Source: Nostoc sp. MG11
GTDB taxonomy: Bacteria > Cyanobacteriota > Cyanobacteriia > Cyanobacteriales > Nostocaceae
Length of the DNA stretch: 64,000 nt
Direction: 5' to 3'
Assembly: GCF_014904695.1 (NCBI RefSeq)
Contig: NZ_JACXXN010000017.1
Location: 62,001-126,000, forward strand
The notes under the pieces are model-generated. The model had not been told where the DNA came from. It made no database searches and saw nothing but the letters and a program-made list of their open reading frames with translations. Below, one piece after another: positions 46,559 through 55,652 of this stretch; the first letter of the stretch is position 1; every line of letters starts with the position of its first letter. Both the position numbers and the translations under genes were made by a program.

Positions 46559-47446
46559 ATGCTCACGTCGGAGGCAAAAAAGCCACTGACTATCCCGCCC
46601 AAGGAATTTTTAGCGCCTCCCGGTGATTTTAATCCAACGCTGCTGCTATTTTTAGCAGCCGTAGGGATGCTGGTGTTATCTAACTTTGGTTACTGGCTTT
46701 GGCAATGGCCACACTGGCTGTGCTTTAGCGTTAATACTCTTGCCTTGCATTGTAGTGGGACGGTAATTCATGACGCTTGTCACCAATCTGCCCATCGCAA
46801 CCGATTGATAAACGCGATGTTAGGGCATGGCAGTGCGTTGATGTTAGCTTTTGCTTTTCCGGTGTTTACACGGGTACATTTACAGCACCATGCCTATGTT
46901 AACCATCCTAAAGACGACCCAGATCATTATGTTTCTACAGGTGGGCCGCTATGGCTGATTGCGGTCAGGTTTTTGTATCATGAGGTGTTTTTCTTTCAAA
47001 GGCAACTGTGGCGTAAATATGAGCTACTCGAATGGTTCATTAGCCGCTTGATTGTGGTTTTAATTTTTTATATCTCAGTTCAATACCACTTTTTGGGTTA
47101 CATTCTCAATTTTTGGTTTATACCAACATTTGTAGTAGGGATAACACTGGGGTTATTTTTTGATTATTTACCTCATCGTCCCTTTGGGGAGCGCGATCGC
47201 TGGAAAAATGCTCGTGTTTATCCCCACCCAATTCTGAATATTCTGATTTTAGGGCAGAACTACCACTTAATTCACCATTTATGGCCTTCTGTTCCGTGGT
47301 ACAATTACCAGCCCACCTATTACCTGATGAAGCCTCTTTTAGATGAAAAAGGCTGTTATCAAACTTCAGGATTATTACAAAAAAAAGACTTTTTTGAGTT
47401 CGTTTACGACATTTTTTTAGGAATTCGGTTTCATCATAAAGAATAA
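46559..47446 (+). CDS. crtR: Beta-carotene hydroxylase CrtR
   Basis: 295 residues, membrane fatty-acid-desaturase superfamily; hydroxylates beta-carotene rings toward zeaxanthin (and myxol-type carotenoids). Di-iron histidine boxes: HDACHQSAH (from His71), HLQHHAYVNH (from His107) and HLIHHLWP near the C-terminus, all intact. Four hydrophobic segments. The N-terminal PLTIPPKEFLAPPGDFNPTL and FDYLPHRPF blocks match cyanobacterial CrtR closely, distinguishing it from the ketolase CrtW. A decayed partial copy follows directly. Confidence 0.96.
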   Translation: MLTSEAKKPLTIPPKEFLAPPGDFNPTLLLFLAAVGMLVLSNFGYWLWQWPHWLCFSVNTLALHCSGTVIHDACHQSAHRNRLINAMLGHGSALMLAFAFPVFTRVHLQHHAYVNHPKDDPDHYVSTGGPLWLIAVRFLYHEVFFFQRQLWRKYELLEWFISRLIVVLIFYISVQYHFLGYILNFWFIPTFVVGITLGLFFDYLPHRPFGERDRWKNARVYPHPILNILILGQNYHLIHHLWPSVPWYNYQPTYYLMKPLLDEKGCYQTSGLLQKKDFFEFVYDIFLGIRFHHKE

Positions 47447-47502
47447 GGTTGTTGCATAAAGCGATGCCTAGTGGCGTGGCACAGCTAAAGTGGTGCATTA
47501 TA

Positions 47503-47625
47503 TTCCATTGTCCTTTTGCAGAGTGCGATCGCTGGAAAAATGCTCGCGTCCACCACAACCAATTCTCAATATCCTGATTCTGGGACAGAATGACCACTTA
47601 ATTCATCATTTGTCGTCTTCTATTT
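47503..47625 (+). pseudogene. Decayed partial duplicate of crtR
   Basis: Aligns to crtR bases about 47171-47294 at an offset of 332, including the run GCGATCGCTGGAAAAATGCT and, further on, ACCACTTAATTCA (CACTTAATTCACCAT in crtR). A one-base deletion and a following TGA break the frame. It covers the FDYLPHRP to HLIHHLWPS part only. The flanks show no similarity to crtR. Confidence 0.88.
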
Positions 47626-47935
47626 GCAACAAAACATACTGGATAAATAACCTATACTGCCCTGCCCAAGATTTAGGCGAAACTAATAACTTGATAGTAG
47701 TTTCAGGCACTCAAGAGTGAAAAAGACTACTCTAGAAGCCGACTAGCGACACTGGTATCCAAGAGGAAACTTGCTAATTGAAACACTATTCAAAGTTAGC
47801 TTGAACATAGAACCAAATACGACATCTTGTTGTGAAAACTTGAATTACTGTCCTGCCAATTGCAACAGGTTGAGCAGCCGTATCACCACCGTAGTAGATC
47901 ATTGTGTGCTACTTTTTACATAAGTTTAAGTGATT
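47626..47935. other. Spacer after the crtR remnant
   Basis: Mixed sequence without a supported gene. A 76-codon frame at 47490-47720 reads through the crtR copy in the wrong frame and is not called. Confidence 0.45.
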
Positions 47936-48349
47936 TTACACCTTTGACCTAACTGCTGGCTGCGATGCTTGTAACGACTGAGGTAAACTCCAGTCAGGAC
48001 GCAAGCTAGCAGCGTTACGCAAATAGATATGGTGAATTGGGGCGGAGGTTGGCAGATAGGCGTGGACTAACAACCGAATGCAGCACTCTAAGCTGCCTTC
48101 GACATGCATTTGCTGCACATCCAACATTGCCACATTATCCCAGTCTGGACGCGTTCTGGCGATCGCAGCTGGAAAAATAGCATCCAAATCGCGTGTTACT
48201 GAGAAAGTAACACTAATAATCTCCGTTGGCTGGAGTTGATTCCGGTTTTCTAGTTCATCTAGTAGTTCTGTAACCACCTCTCGGATTGCCTTATCGGTAT
48301 TTTCTGAAACAGTTGTTGCTCCACGAATAGCCCGCATTTGCCACTCCAC
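47936..48349 (-). CDS. aroH: Chorismate mutase, AroH class
   Basis: About 137 residues; converts chorismate to prephenate in phenylalanine/tyrosine synthesis. AroH-type signatures: MRAIRGATTV at the start, ISVTFSVTRDLDAIFPAAIAR, and DNVAMLDVQQMHVEGSLECCIR (active-site Arg and Glu). The C-terminus is longer than in Bacillus AroH. GTG at 48349 has AAGGAGG eight bases upstream, a near-perfect ribosome site; ATG at 48337 with GGAG is an alternative. The upstream gap to sppA is filled with short repeats. Confidence 0.92.
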   Translation of the reverse strand: MEWQMRAIRGATTVSENTDKAIREVVTELLDELENRNQLQPTEIISVTFSVTRDLDAIFPAAIARTRPDWDNVAMLDVQQMHVEGSLECCIRLLVHAYLPTSAPIHHIYLRNAASLRPDWSLPQSLQASQPAVRSKV

Positions 48350-48372
48350 GCCAAAATCCTCCTTATATTTAG

Positions 48373-48443
48373 TCATTAGTCATTGGTCATTGGTCATTGG
48401 TCATTAATCAAAGGACAAATGACAAACGACAAATGACAAACAA
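48373..48443. repeat. Short tandem repeats
   Basis: TCATTGG heptamers (GTCATTGGTCATTGGTCATT) followed by GACAAATGACAAACGACAAA units between aroH and sppA. Confidence 0.8.
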
Positions 48444-48447
48444 ACAT

Positions 48448-49269
48448 TTATGGTCTATACAACCACAAAGGTAAACCGCTGGTGGACATTTCAAATTCCA
48501 GCCAATCAATACTCGCTCCAATTCCTGATGAAATCTGACGACTTCCAGGTAAAACTCGACTCAATAAAGGTTTTCGTTCTTCTAGGGTGTAGCAGAGGGT
48601 TTTTTCAGGGTCGAGACCCACTAATTCTGCTGTCCAACGACGGGCATCTTCTTCTGTTCCCAGACGGTCTATAACACCCAACTCTAAGGCTTGCTGACCA
48701 GTAAAAATCCGACCATCGGCGAAACTTTTGACAGTTTCCACTCCTAAAGAACGCGCCTCAGCTACAGTTTGCACAAACTGCTGATAACTTATGTCAATCA
48801 ATTCTTGTAGGATATTTTCTTCTGGTGCAGTCAGTTCCCGGTCGAAAGCTAAAATGTCTTTGTAAGGGCCAGACTTAATCACCTTGAAAGAAACGCCAAT
48901 TTTTTCTAGCAAGCGTTCTAAGTTATTTCCACGCAGAATCACACCAATGCTACCTGTAATCGTACCGGGGTTAGCGATGATGTGTTCAGCTCCCATACCA
49001 ATGTAGACGCCTCCAGAAGCCGAAATATTACCAAAGCTGGCAACAATTTTGATTTTTTCGCGCAAACGCTTGAGGGCACTGTAGATTTCTTGGGAATCTC
49101 CCACTGTACCGCCAGGACTATCGATGCGTAGCAGTAATGCTGGAAATTTTTTTTCCTCTACAGTTTTTAGGGCTTCTAACACGCGTTTGCGAGTAGCACT
49201 GGCGATCGCACCAGTAATTTCAATCCGCGCAATTTGTTTACGAAACTTGGGCTTAAACGGCCAAACCAT
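48448..49269 (-). CDS. sppA: Signal peptide peptidase SppA
   Basis: About 273 residues, short (single-domain) SppA. Catalytic Ser in ISASGGVYIG and general-base Lys in VIKSGPYKD are in place, as are RIDSPGGTV and PGTITGSIGV. It degrades cleaved signal peptides in the membrane; cyanobacterial SppA1-type proteins have also been tied to light acclimation. No clear N-terminal anchor after the start. ATG at 49269 (MVWPFKPKFRKQIARIE) is preferred over a TTG at 49299. Confidence 0.92.
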   Translation of the reverse strand: MVWPFKPKFRKQIARIEITGAIASATRKRVLEALKTVEEKKFPALLLRIDSPGGTVGDSQEIYSALKRLREKIKIVASFGNISASGGVYIGMGAEHIIANPGTITGSIGVILRGNNLERLLEKIGVSFKVIKSGPYKDILAFDRELTAPEENILQELIDISYQQFVQTVAEARSLGVETVKSFADGRIFTGQQALELGVIDRLGTEEDARRWTAELVGLDPEKTLCYTLEERKPLLSRVLPGSRQISSGIGASIDWLEFEMSTSGLPLWLYRP

Positions 49270-49738
49270 GAGTGTTAAAATACCTCGTAATAAACTCAAT
49301 ATAAAATGCCTAGCGGTCAGACTACCTGCTTTGCTTTGTTAAGAAACATGAGCAGGCATTATACCAATCAGCATTTTAATGAAATTTTTATGTTTTGCTA
49401 TCTTCGTAAATGTCAATTAAGTCATAGAAGATGTTAGCTAGAACAAAATGCTCTGCTAGAGCTTATTGTCCAGCGCTATAGTTTAACACACCTGACTTTG
49501 GCTATTACAGTTTAATAAATTTATCAGCCTGAGTAAGTTCCTTAGTCATTAGTAACTAATAGCTAATGATTTATAGTTAATAAGTATTTAATTAATTCGG
49601 CACTCAGTTTAATTAATAAAAATTTATTCAGCAGTAGCAATCCTTAACTAGGTTAGAACTAGTAAAACTTACACTTTCTGGAATATCACTTTTTCATCTA
49701 TTGTGCAGTCTATGAGTACCTCACGAAACTGTTGCTAC
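49270..49738. other. AT-rich spacer
   Basis: Between sppA and a small membrane protein gene, both on the minus strand. No gene or strong hairpin seen. Confidence 0.45.
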
Positions 49739-50035
49739 TTAGGAATCTATGCGTAAAATTTGACAGCGATAATAAGCATACATATCAAACAGTGCTCCAA
49801 CGAAACTACAAGTCAAACTAATCACAAATAGTCCCCGTAGAGAAGTCCCACTGCCAAAGGTGGCAAGAAAATGTAATATCTGAGTTGCGATCGCTTCAGT
49901 CAATTCTTCTAAGCCAGGAAAGTAACCTATCAGGGATAAAAGCAGTAATACAGCCCCAACCAGGAACATGGGAGCAACAAAACTGAAAATGATCGTTAGC
50001 AGCAGGGAGCGGAGAAAATTAGTAAAAATGGTCAT
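49739..50035 (-). CDS. Small conserved membrane protein, unknown function
   Basis: 98 residues with three hydrophobic segments (about 8-24, 25-40 and 66-84), a short loop with PGLEELTEAIATQILHFLA between the second and third, and a charged tail. Not recognised beyond resembling small cyanobacterial membrane proteins. ATG at 50035 is the only sensible start. Alone on the minus strand. Confidence 0.55.
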   Translation of the reverse strand: MTIFTNFLRSLLLTIIFSFVAPMFLVGAVLLLLSLIGYFPGLEELTEAIATQILHFLATFGSGTSLRGLFVISLTCSFVGALFDMYAYYRCQILRIDS

Positions 50036-50460
50036 CTAGGACAAGCTCCGTGAGTAAAGATGACAATAGCTGGATAGCTTTATGTCATTTTCTACAATAC
50101 GTGCGATCGCTTCGGAGCAGACAAACTGTCAAAAATCTTAAGTTTTCATTAAAAGAAATGGCAAGCTGTGACATCAGATGCAAAGGACATCAAAAAGACC
50201 CAAAATCTACAAAACCCTTGAAAAATCAAGGTTAGAACCAGAGGTAGTCATTATTTATTGCGTCAAAGCCCGCTTGAAAATAGCTTAATTTTCTGAGAGA
50301 AGCTTTAAACTAAGTTAATGTTTCACCGTGCAATCAAGCAGGATAGCAGGGAAGTAGGAGGAGAAAAACTATTGATTATTGACTAATGCTCAATGCCCTA
50401 TTCCCTATTTTCAACGACTTTCGCTATTCTTAAGGCAGTTACCGAGTTAGCTATAGAACA
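50036..50460. other. Divergent spacer upstream of mlaE
   Basis: A 61-codon frame at 50050-50235 has no ribosome site and ends in a Lys-rich simple tail; not called. The rest is mixed with no clear signals. Confidence 0.45.
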
Positions 50461-51258
50461 TTGAGCGAGACTACATCCAAATCCAGTTTAGGAGAATGGA
50501 GTCAGCGGTTGCTGGCGGCGATTTTTTTAGGTGGACAAGTACTAGTTCACCTCTTGAGAGGCAAAATCCACAGGCGCAATACTTTAGATCAAATGGCAGC
50601 AGTTGGGCCAGATTCCCTATTTATTGCCCTATTGACGGCTATTTTTGTTGGGGCAGTGTTTACCATTCAGGTGGCGCGGGAATTTATTAACTTTGGCGCA
50701 GGAAATATCGTTGGTGGAGTGCTGTCCGTAGCATTGACACGGGAACTCTCACCCGTGCTAACAGCAGTGATTTTGGCGGGGCGAGTTGGTTCCGCTTTTG
50801 CAGCAGAAATCGGCACTATGCGGGTAACAGAACAAATCGATGCCATGTTGATGTTAAAAACTGACCCAATTGATTACCTAGTTATCCCCCGCGTTCTAGC
50901 TTGCTGCTTAATGCTGCCAGTTTTAACTCTCCTGTCTTTGGTAACAGGGATGTTGGGGGGATTGATAATTGCAACGAATATCTACAACCTCTCCGACACG
51001 GTATTTCTAGACTCAGCCCGTAACTTTCTCGACATTTGGGATATTTTCAGCGCCATGATTAAGGCGTGTTGTTTCGGCACTTTTATTGCCGTAATTGGTT
51101 GCAGTTGGGGCTTGACGACAACCGGAGGAGCCAAAGGAGTGGGACAATCAACTACAACAGCTGTTGTTACCGCCTTACTAATTATATTTATTAGTAACTT
51201 CTTTCTTTCTTGGTTAATGTTTCAAGGGGCTGGCAGTGCATTTGTACCAGAGTTCTAG
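50461..51258 (+). CDS. mlaE: MlaE-family ABC transporter permease
   Basis: 265 residues with five to six membrane segments and the MlaE/TGD1 signature (VGPDSLFIALLTAIFVGAVF; LTRELSPVLTAVILAGRVGS; MRVTEQIDAMLMLKTDPIDY; GCSWGLTTTGGAKGVG). It is the membrane part of the phospholipid-shuttling system between inner and outer membrane. Start is TTG at 50461, since no ATG occurs for many codons. Its ATPase and MCE-domain partners are not adjacent, which is normal in cyanobacteria. First of four genes on the plus strand with DUF3119, DUF3086 and plsY. Confidence 0.93.
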   Translation: MSETTSKSSLGEWSQRLLAAIFLGGQVLVHLLRGKIHRRNTLDQMAAVGPDSLFIALLTAIFVGAVFTIQVAREFINFGAGNIVGGVLSVALTRELSPVLTAVILAGRVGSAFAAEIGTMRVTEQIDAMLMLKTDPIDYLVIPRVLACCLMLPVLTLLSLVTGMLGGLIIATNIYNLSDTVFLDSARNFLDIWDIFSAMIKACCFGTFIAVIGCSWGLTTTGGAKGVGQSTTTAVVTALLIIFISNFFLSWLMFQGAGSAFVPEF

Positions 51259-51334
51259 TTGCTGTGCGACAGTGATGAATCATGCTGATCACTGCTTCGC
51301 GCTTCCTAACCCTTGAAATCCTAGAATAGGAGAA

Positions 51335-51751
51335 ATGTCTAGTAACAAAGCAGGATTTAAGACTGTGACAAGTTCATTTGCTCCTGACTCCACATCAACC
51401 GTGGAACTTAAGCCTAGTTACAATATACCTGTAGTGTTGGCGATCGCCGCTATTCCAATGCTGATATTACAACCTTGGGTAGGCTTTGCTTTAGCACTGT
51501 TTGGTTTGTTTCTCATGTTTCAGGCATTAACACTGCGTTTACAATTTACCGCCACCGACTTAGATCTTTATAGAGGCGAAAAATTAATTCGCCGCTTTCC
51601 TTACCAAGAATGGCAAAACTGGCGGATCTTCTGGAATGGAGTTCCCATCTTGTTTTATTTTAAAGAAATTAAAAGCATTCACTTTTTGCCGATTTTATTT
51701 GACCCCAACACTCTGAAAACTTGCCTGGAACAACGTTGTCCACGTATTTAG
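51335..51751 (+). CDS. DUF3119 family protein
   Basis: 138 residues, a cyanobacteria/plastid-restricted family. Two adjacent membrane segments (IPVVLAIAAIPMLILQPW; VGFALALFGLFLMFQAL) are followed by a small domain with LQFTATDLDLYRGEKLIRRF, a pleckstrin-like PH fold pattern, and IKSIHFLPILFDPNTLKTCL. Function unknown. Sits 76 bases after mlaE, and this gene order is common in cyanobacteria, hinting at lipid or envelope work. Confidence 0.75.
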   Translation: MSSNKAGFKTVTSSFAPDSTSTVELKPSYNIPVVLAIAAIPMLILQPWVGFALALFGLFLMFQALTLRLQFTATDLDLYRGEKLIRRFPYQEWQNWRIFWNGVPILFYFKEIKSIHFLPILFDPNTLKTCLEQRCPRI

Positions 51752-52005
51752 TGCCGAGTAATTAGTGCTGAGTTATGAATCTAGATTCGGAACTACCCAA
51801 GACGAGCGCGAGAAGTTTGTAGCTTGCTTCCCGCAGGGTGCGGCGGCTTTCTCTGTTCTTTGACCAATTAAAATCTTCCCCCAAAGGGAGATGTCCGTCG
51901 TAGGATGCCCAAAGAGCTATAGGGCGATTTGTGACTCAAAACTCAAAACTCTTGTAATATTTCTGAAAGTTATTTATTCGCGTCATAGGAATTACACTAT
52001 TGTTT
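51752..52005. repeat. Spacer with a dispersed repeat
   Basis: Contains CCCGCAGGGTGCGGCGG (about 51833-51849), whose inverse CCTCCGCACCCTGCCGG recurs at about 57055-57071, each near TTTCTCTGTTC/TTCTCTCTTTG. A second small repeat (GGGAGATGTCCGTCGTAGGA) follows. Confidence 0.6.
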
Positions 52006-53295
52006 ATGAACCCAGAGGAATCTCAAACCCCAGAACCAATTGATGAATGGTTGCCAGAAAAACAAGAACAGAGCAATGCTATTGAACATCCAGAAAATCC
52101 ACCTGTTGAGTCAGTAGTGGAAACAGAAACCTTGAGTTTATCAGTTGACAATCAAGATGACGCAACTTTTGAACAACCTATCTTCAATGCAGAAGTTACA
52201 AAATCTACAACTGAGCTAACAGAAGACTCAACTGGCGAACTTGTAGCGCAGTTAGAAGCAGAAACCGCTGCGCTGGAGTCAGAAATAGAATCAGAATCAC
52301 AAAATAATTTACTATACGCACAAGCTGAGCAACGACTAGCAGAGTTGCAAAGTACTGAAGCAGCCCTTAAAGAAGAAATAGCTACACTGCAAGCATCCTA
52401 CAAAACACTTCAGACACAAATCGGTGAAACTCAAACTGCACTAGGACGGCTTGTACAAGAATCGTTGGCGCAGTTAGAACAGCGCAAACAAGCACTACAA
52501 ATTTCTGTAGAACAGCTAGAACGCCGTCAAGACCGTATCCGCAACGAGATGCGAACCACTTTTGCAGGAGCATCCCAAGATTTAGCAATTCGAGTGCAAG
52601 GTTTTAAAGACTATCTCACGGGTAGTTTACAAGATTTGGCAGCAGCAGCAGAGCAGTTGCAGTTAGTACCTGCTGTAACAGAACGAGAAAAACCAATTGC
52701 TAGAGAAGCTAAACCAGTTGAATCCCAGCCTGGTACACCACAATTTGCCCAACAGCAGTTTCAAGACACTACAAAGCAAATTCGTCGCCTAATTGACCAA
52801 TATCGTACTAAACCAGATTACTACGGCCCCGCATGGCAACTGCGCCGTACCTTTGAACCAGTTCACGCTGAACGAGTCTCTAACTGGTTTTTCAGCCAAG
52901 GGGGACGGGGTGCTTTACGAACAATGGGTAGCCGCTTGCAGAATATCCTGATTGCCTCAGCAGCGATTTCGATATTACACAAACTGTATGGCGATCGCGT
53001 CCGCACGTTAGTATTAGCAAATACACCAGAACGTTTGGGCGAATGGCGGCGCGGCTTGCAAGACTGTCTAGGAATTGGTCGCCCAGATTTTGGCCCCGAC
53101 CGAGGATTGGTATTATTTGAAGCACCTGAAGCCGCAGCTCAAAAAGCAGACCGATTGGTAAAAGCAAATCAACTCCCCTTGATTATCATTGATGATTCAG
53201 AGGAGCAAATCAGTTTATCTCTGCTGCAATTTCCTCTCTGGTTAGCTTTTGCTCCTGACCCCAAAACAGTGAGAAACTATGATGATGACTTTTAA
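52006..53295 (+). CDS. DUF3086 domain-containing protein
   Basis: 429 residues, cyanobacteria-restricted. N-terminal acidic, low-complexity part (to about 95), central coiled coil (AQAEQRLAELQSTEAALKEE; LAQLEQRKQALQISVEQLER), then a C-terminal globular domain (QYRTKPDYYGPAWQLRRTFE; NWFFSQGGRGALRTMGSRLQ; GIGRPDFGPDRGLVLFEAPE). Function unknown. ATG at 52006 is two codons inside a TTG-initiated frame. Co-oriented with mlaE, DUF3119 and plsY. Confidence 0.8.
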   Translation: MNPEESQTPEPIDEWLPEKQEQSNAIEHPENPPVESVVETETLSLSVDNQDDATFEQPIFNAEVTKSTTELTEDSTGELVAQLEAETAALESEIESESQNNLLYAQAEQRLAELQSTEAALKEEIATLQASYKTLQTQIGETQTALGRLVQESLAQLEQRKQALQISVEQLERRQDRIRNEMRTTFAGASQDLAIRVQGFKDYLTGSLQDLAAAAEQLQLVPAVTEREKPIAREAKPVESQPGTPQFAQQQFQDTTKQIRRLIDQYRTKPDYYGPAWQLRRTFEPVHAERVSNWFFSQGGRGALRTMGSRLQNILIASAAISILHKLYGDRVRTLVLANTPERLGEWRRGLQDCLGIGRPDFGPDRGLVLFEAPEAAAQKADRLVKANQLPLIIIDDSEEQISLSLLQFPLWLAFAPDPKTVRNYDDDF

Positions 53296-53376
53296 TTAGT
53301 CATTAGTCATTAGTCATTAGTCCACAGGTACGACTCTGGACTTTTGACTTTCTTGAATTTTGAATCTTAAATTTTT

Positions 53377-54057
53377 ATGGCTATTTGGTTAACCGGATGT
53401 GTGGCAATTGTGGTCATAGCTTACCTATTGGGTTCTTTTCCCACTGGGTACATTGCTGTGAAGCAGTTAAAAGGTATTGATATTCGAGAAGTTGGTTCAG
53501 GTTCTACTGGAGCAACTAACGTGCTCAGAACTTTAGGGAAAGGGCCTGGAGCATTCGTTTTAGTTCTTGATTCCTTAAAGGGAGCATTAGCGATCGCCTT
53601 AGTTTACTGGTTGTTCAACTTTGCTGCAAATCAAAATTTTATCCCCCCAACGGTAGATGCAAAACTGTGGCAATCCTGGATAGTGACTTTAACTGGGTTA
53701 GCCGCCATCCTTGGACACAGTAAATCGATTTTTTTGGGCTTTACTGGTGGTAAATCCGTTGCCATCAGCTTAGGGATTCTGTTGGCAATGAGTTGGCAGG
53801 TAGGTTTTGCAACAGCAGGTGTTTTCGCCGTTTGTGCGGCGATATCGCGGATTGTATCATTGAGTTCGATTATGGGTGCGATCGCTGTTCCAATTTTCAT
53901 GCTAGTTCTGCATCAACCGTTGCCTTATATTCTGTTTGGTATTGCTGGTGGGTTGTATGTAATTCTGCGTCACCGTAGTAATCTTGAACGGCTGCTTGCA
54001 GGTACAGAGCCAAAAATAGGACAGAAGTTAACTACAGAACCAGAACAACCTGCATAA
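53377..54057 (+). CDS. plsY: Glycerol-3-phosphate acyltransferase PlsY
   Basis: 226 residues with five membrane segments. Makes lysophosphatidic acid from acyl-phosphate and glycerol-3-phosphate, the first membrane step of phospholipid synthesis. Family motifs: GSFPTGY, the GSGSTGATNVLRTLGKGPG loop, GHSKSIFLGFTGGKSVA and the C-terminal RHRSNLERLLAGTEPKIG. An insert (FIPPTVDAKLWQSW) between segments is usual in cyanobacteria. ATG at 53377. Preceded by a short tandem-repeat tract (53294-53325). Confidence 0.95.
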   Translation: MAIWLTGCVAIVVIAYLLGSFPTGYIAVKQLKGIDIREVGSGSTGATNVLRTLGKGPGAFVLVLDSLKGALAIALVYWLFNFAANQNFIPPTVDAKLWQSWIVTLTGLAAILGHSKSIFLGFTGGKSVAISLGILLAMSWQVGFATAGVFAVCAAISRIVSLSSIMGAIAVPIFMLVLHQPLPYILFGIAGGLYVILRHRSNLERLLAGTEPKIGQKLTTEPEQPA

Positions 54058-54165
54058 TTTGCGATTGCACAGGTGCGGATATGATATCAATCACCCAAAA
54101 AAGGGCAGAACTATTGCGGATTTAAAGTTGGATGTTGAGGATGCGTGCCAAGTACAGCCTACTCG

Positions 54166-54214
54166 CCTCAGAATTTATTCTGAGGCTAATAGCTAAAGTC
54201 GGCTCAAGCCGACT
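54166..54214 (+). repeat. Two-hairpin repeat, copy B
   Basis: CCTCAGAA/TTCTGAGG (54166-54185, loop TTTA), linker CTAATAGCTAA, then AGTCGGCT/AGCCGACT (54197-54214, loop CA). Same layout as 15995-16042. Confidence 0.85.
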
Positions 54215-54378
54215 GAAGGATTTTTAAGAACTGCGGGAACAATAAATGAACAAAATTCCCAAAAAAATACTTTCATAGCTCTGTAGCGACTTTACTACCA
54301 TCTCATTTGGGCGACAAAAGAGTGGCAGCCGCTAATTACGTCGGATTTAGAAAACCAACTTTATAGACATTTAATTTC

Positions 54379-54430
54379 AGTCCACTTAATAGTGGAATTC
54401 AGTTATTAGCCTGGAACTTCGAGTTCCAGG
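54379..54430 (-). repeat. Two-hairpin repeat, copy C (inverted)
   Basis: Read on the minus strand: CCTGGAACT/AGTTCCAGG (54430-54410, loop CGA), linker CTAATAACTGA, then ATTCCACT/AGTGGACT (54398-54379, one mismatch). It faces copy B across about 165 bases, in the gap between plsY and the phosphoesterase. Confidence 0.85.
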
Positions 54431-54483
54431 TAGGCGAGGTTGCTAATTGAGAATACTGCTTACGCTTTCTCTCTACAATGCGT

Positions 54484-55347
54484 TTAACGTTTATTTGGTG
54501 CAACCAAGGTAAACACAGTAATCTCAGGACGGGCAGCAAATCGCAAATGCATGTCAGTCATACCGACACCTCGGTTAGTATATTGGATCATATTTCCCAC
54601 CTGATAGCGTCCAGAGTAATACTTTCTACCAAATCGGGGTAGAACCATTGCTGTGAGCAAAGGTAGATGCACTTGTCCACCGTGAGAATGTCCTGATAGT
54701 TGCAAGTCAAACCGTCCTGTAGCAGCACTAATATCAGCAAAGTCTGGCTCATGTGCTAATAAAATTGCAGCACCCTCGTTAGGTAATTGCTTCAGTACTA
54801 AATCTAAACGGGGTTTCCCAAGCCAGATATCATCTACCCCAGCGATATGCAGCATTGCACTGCCCCGATGTAGTGTGTAAATAGCATTATCAAGGCAGGT
54901 TATACCGCTTTCTTCTATTGCTTGGATAATTGCTTTTGAGTTGTTGAGGTAATCATGATTGCCCAATACTGCCACAGTCTGATCTTTGGCAGTGAATTTA
55001 TCCAAGACAAACTTGAGAGTGGGGACGACTGAGGGCGAAAAGTGGGTTACTAAATCTCCTGTAATCGCCACTAAGTCAGGTTTTTGTTGGTTGACTAAGT
55101 TGATAATTTTTTTGAACCGTTCTTGAGTCATCCACTTATCTCGATGAACATCGCTGATTTGGACAATGCGATAGCCATTAAATTCTGATGAGAGATGTGG
55201 CAAAGTCAGTTGTAAAGAATTAATTTCAATCCAATTCGGTTCAATATATTTGGCGTAAGATAACGCACAAATTCCCAACAGTAAGCACAATATCAAAAAT
55301 CGCAAAGCTGATATTCTAGCTTTTTTGCGCCACTTACGACTTCTCAA
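54484..55347 (-). CDS. Metallophosphoesterase, membrane-anchored (YaeI/calcineurin-like)
   Basis: 287 residues. One N-terminal hydrophobic segment (about 13-31), then the dinuclear-metal motifs: VQISDVHRD, ITGDLV, VLGNHDY, LLAHEPD and SGHSHGGQVHLP. The arrangement matches YaeI/YkuE-type phosphoesterases, some of which hydrolyse lipid head groups; the substrate is not certain. Convergent with plsY across the two-hairpin repeats, divergent from der. Confidence 0.9.
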   Translation of the reverse strand: MRSRKWRKKARISALRFLILCLLLGICALSYAKYIEPNWIEINSLQLTLPHLSSEFNGYRIVQISDVHRDKWMTQERFKKIINLVNQQKPDLVAITGDLVTHFSPSVVPTLKFVLDKFTAKDQTVAVLGNHDYLNNSKAIIQAIEESGITCLDNAIYTLHRGSAMLHIAGVDDIWLGKPRLDLVLKQLPNEGAAILLAHEPDFADISAATGRFDLQLSGHSHGGQVHLPLLTAMVLPRFGRKYYSGRYQVGNMIQYTNRGVGMTDMHLRFAARPEITVFTLVAPNKR

Positions 55348-55652
55348 AACAAAATCTCCATCGACGTGACTACTAGTGCAAGAAGGCAGGAGACAGGAGA
55401 CAGATAGAACTCTCTTGCGCGGAAACTGTCGCTCAGAAGTTTGATAACGCAGAAGGCTGTAATGCTCATAAAGTAACTTTTTGTTTCTAGCTGTCTAGTT
55501 ATTAATTATGCTGTGCGGAACTAGATTGTCTGTCCTACGGTTTCTTTAAATTTGACTGGCAATCATCTGAGTGGTCGTAAAATTAAATAAAGACTTAAAG
55601 TGGCTAAAATGTAGAGACGTGATATATTATGTCTCTCTATCACCCTGGTTTT
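55348..55652. other. Divergent spacer upstream of der
   Basis: 305 bases, no gene seen. Short AGGAGACAGGAGACAGATAG repeat near 55387-55406. Promoter of der presumably lies near 55560-55620. Confidence 0.4.

Noticed and set aside
47490-47720. 76-codon frame after crtR
   Set aside because: It reads through the degenerate crtR copy; the similarity is that of a pseudogene fragment, not a gene.
50050-50235. 61-codon frame upstream of mlaE
   Set aside because: No ribosome site and a low-complexity Lys-rich end; unsupported.
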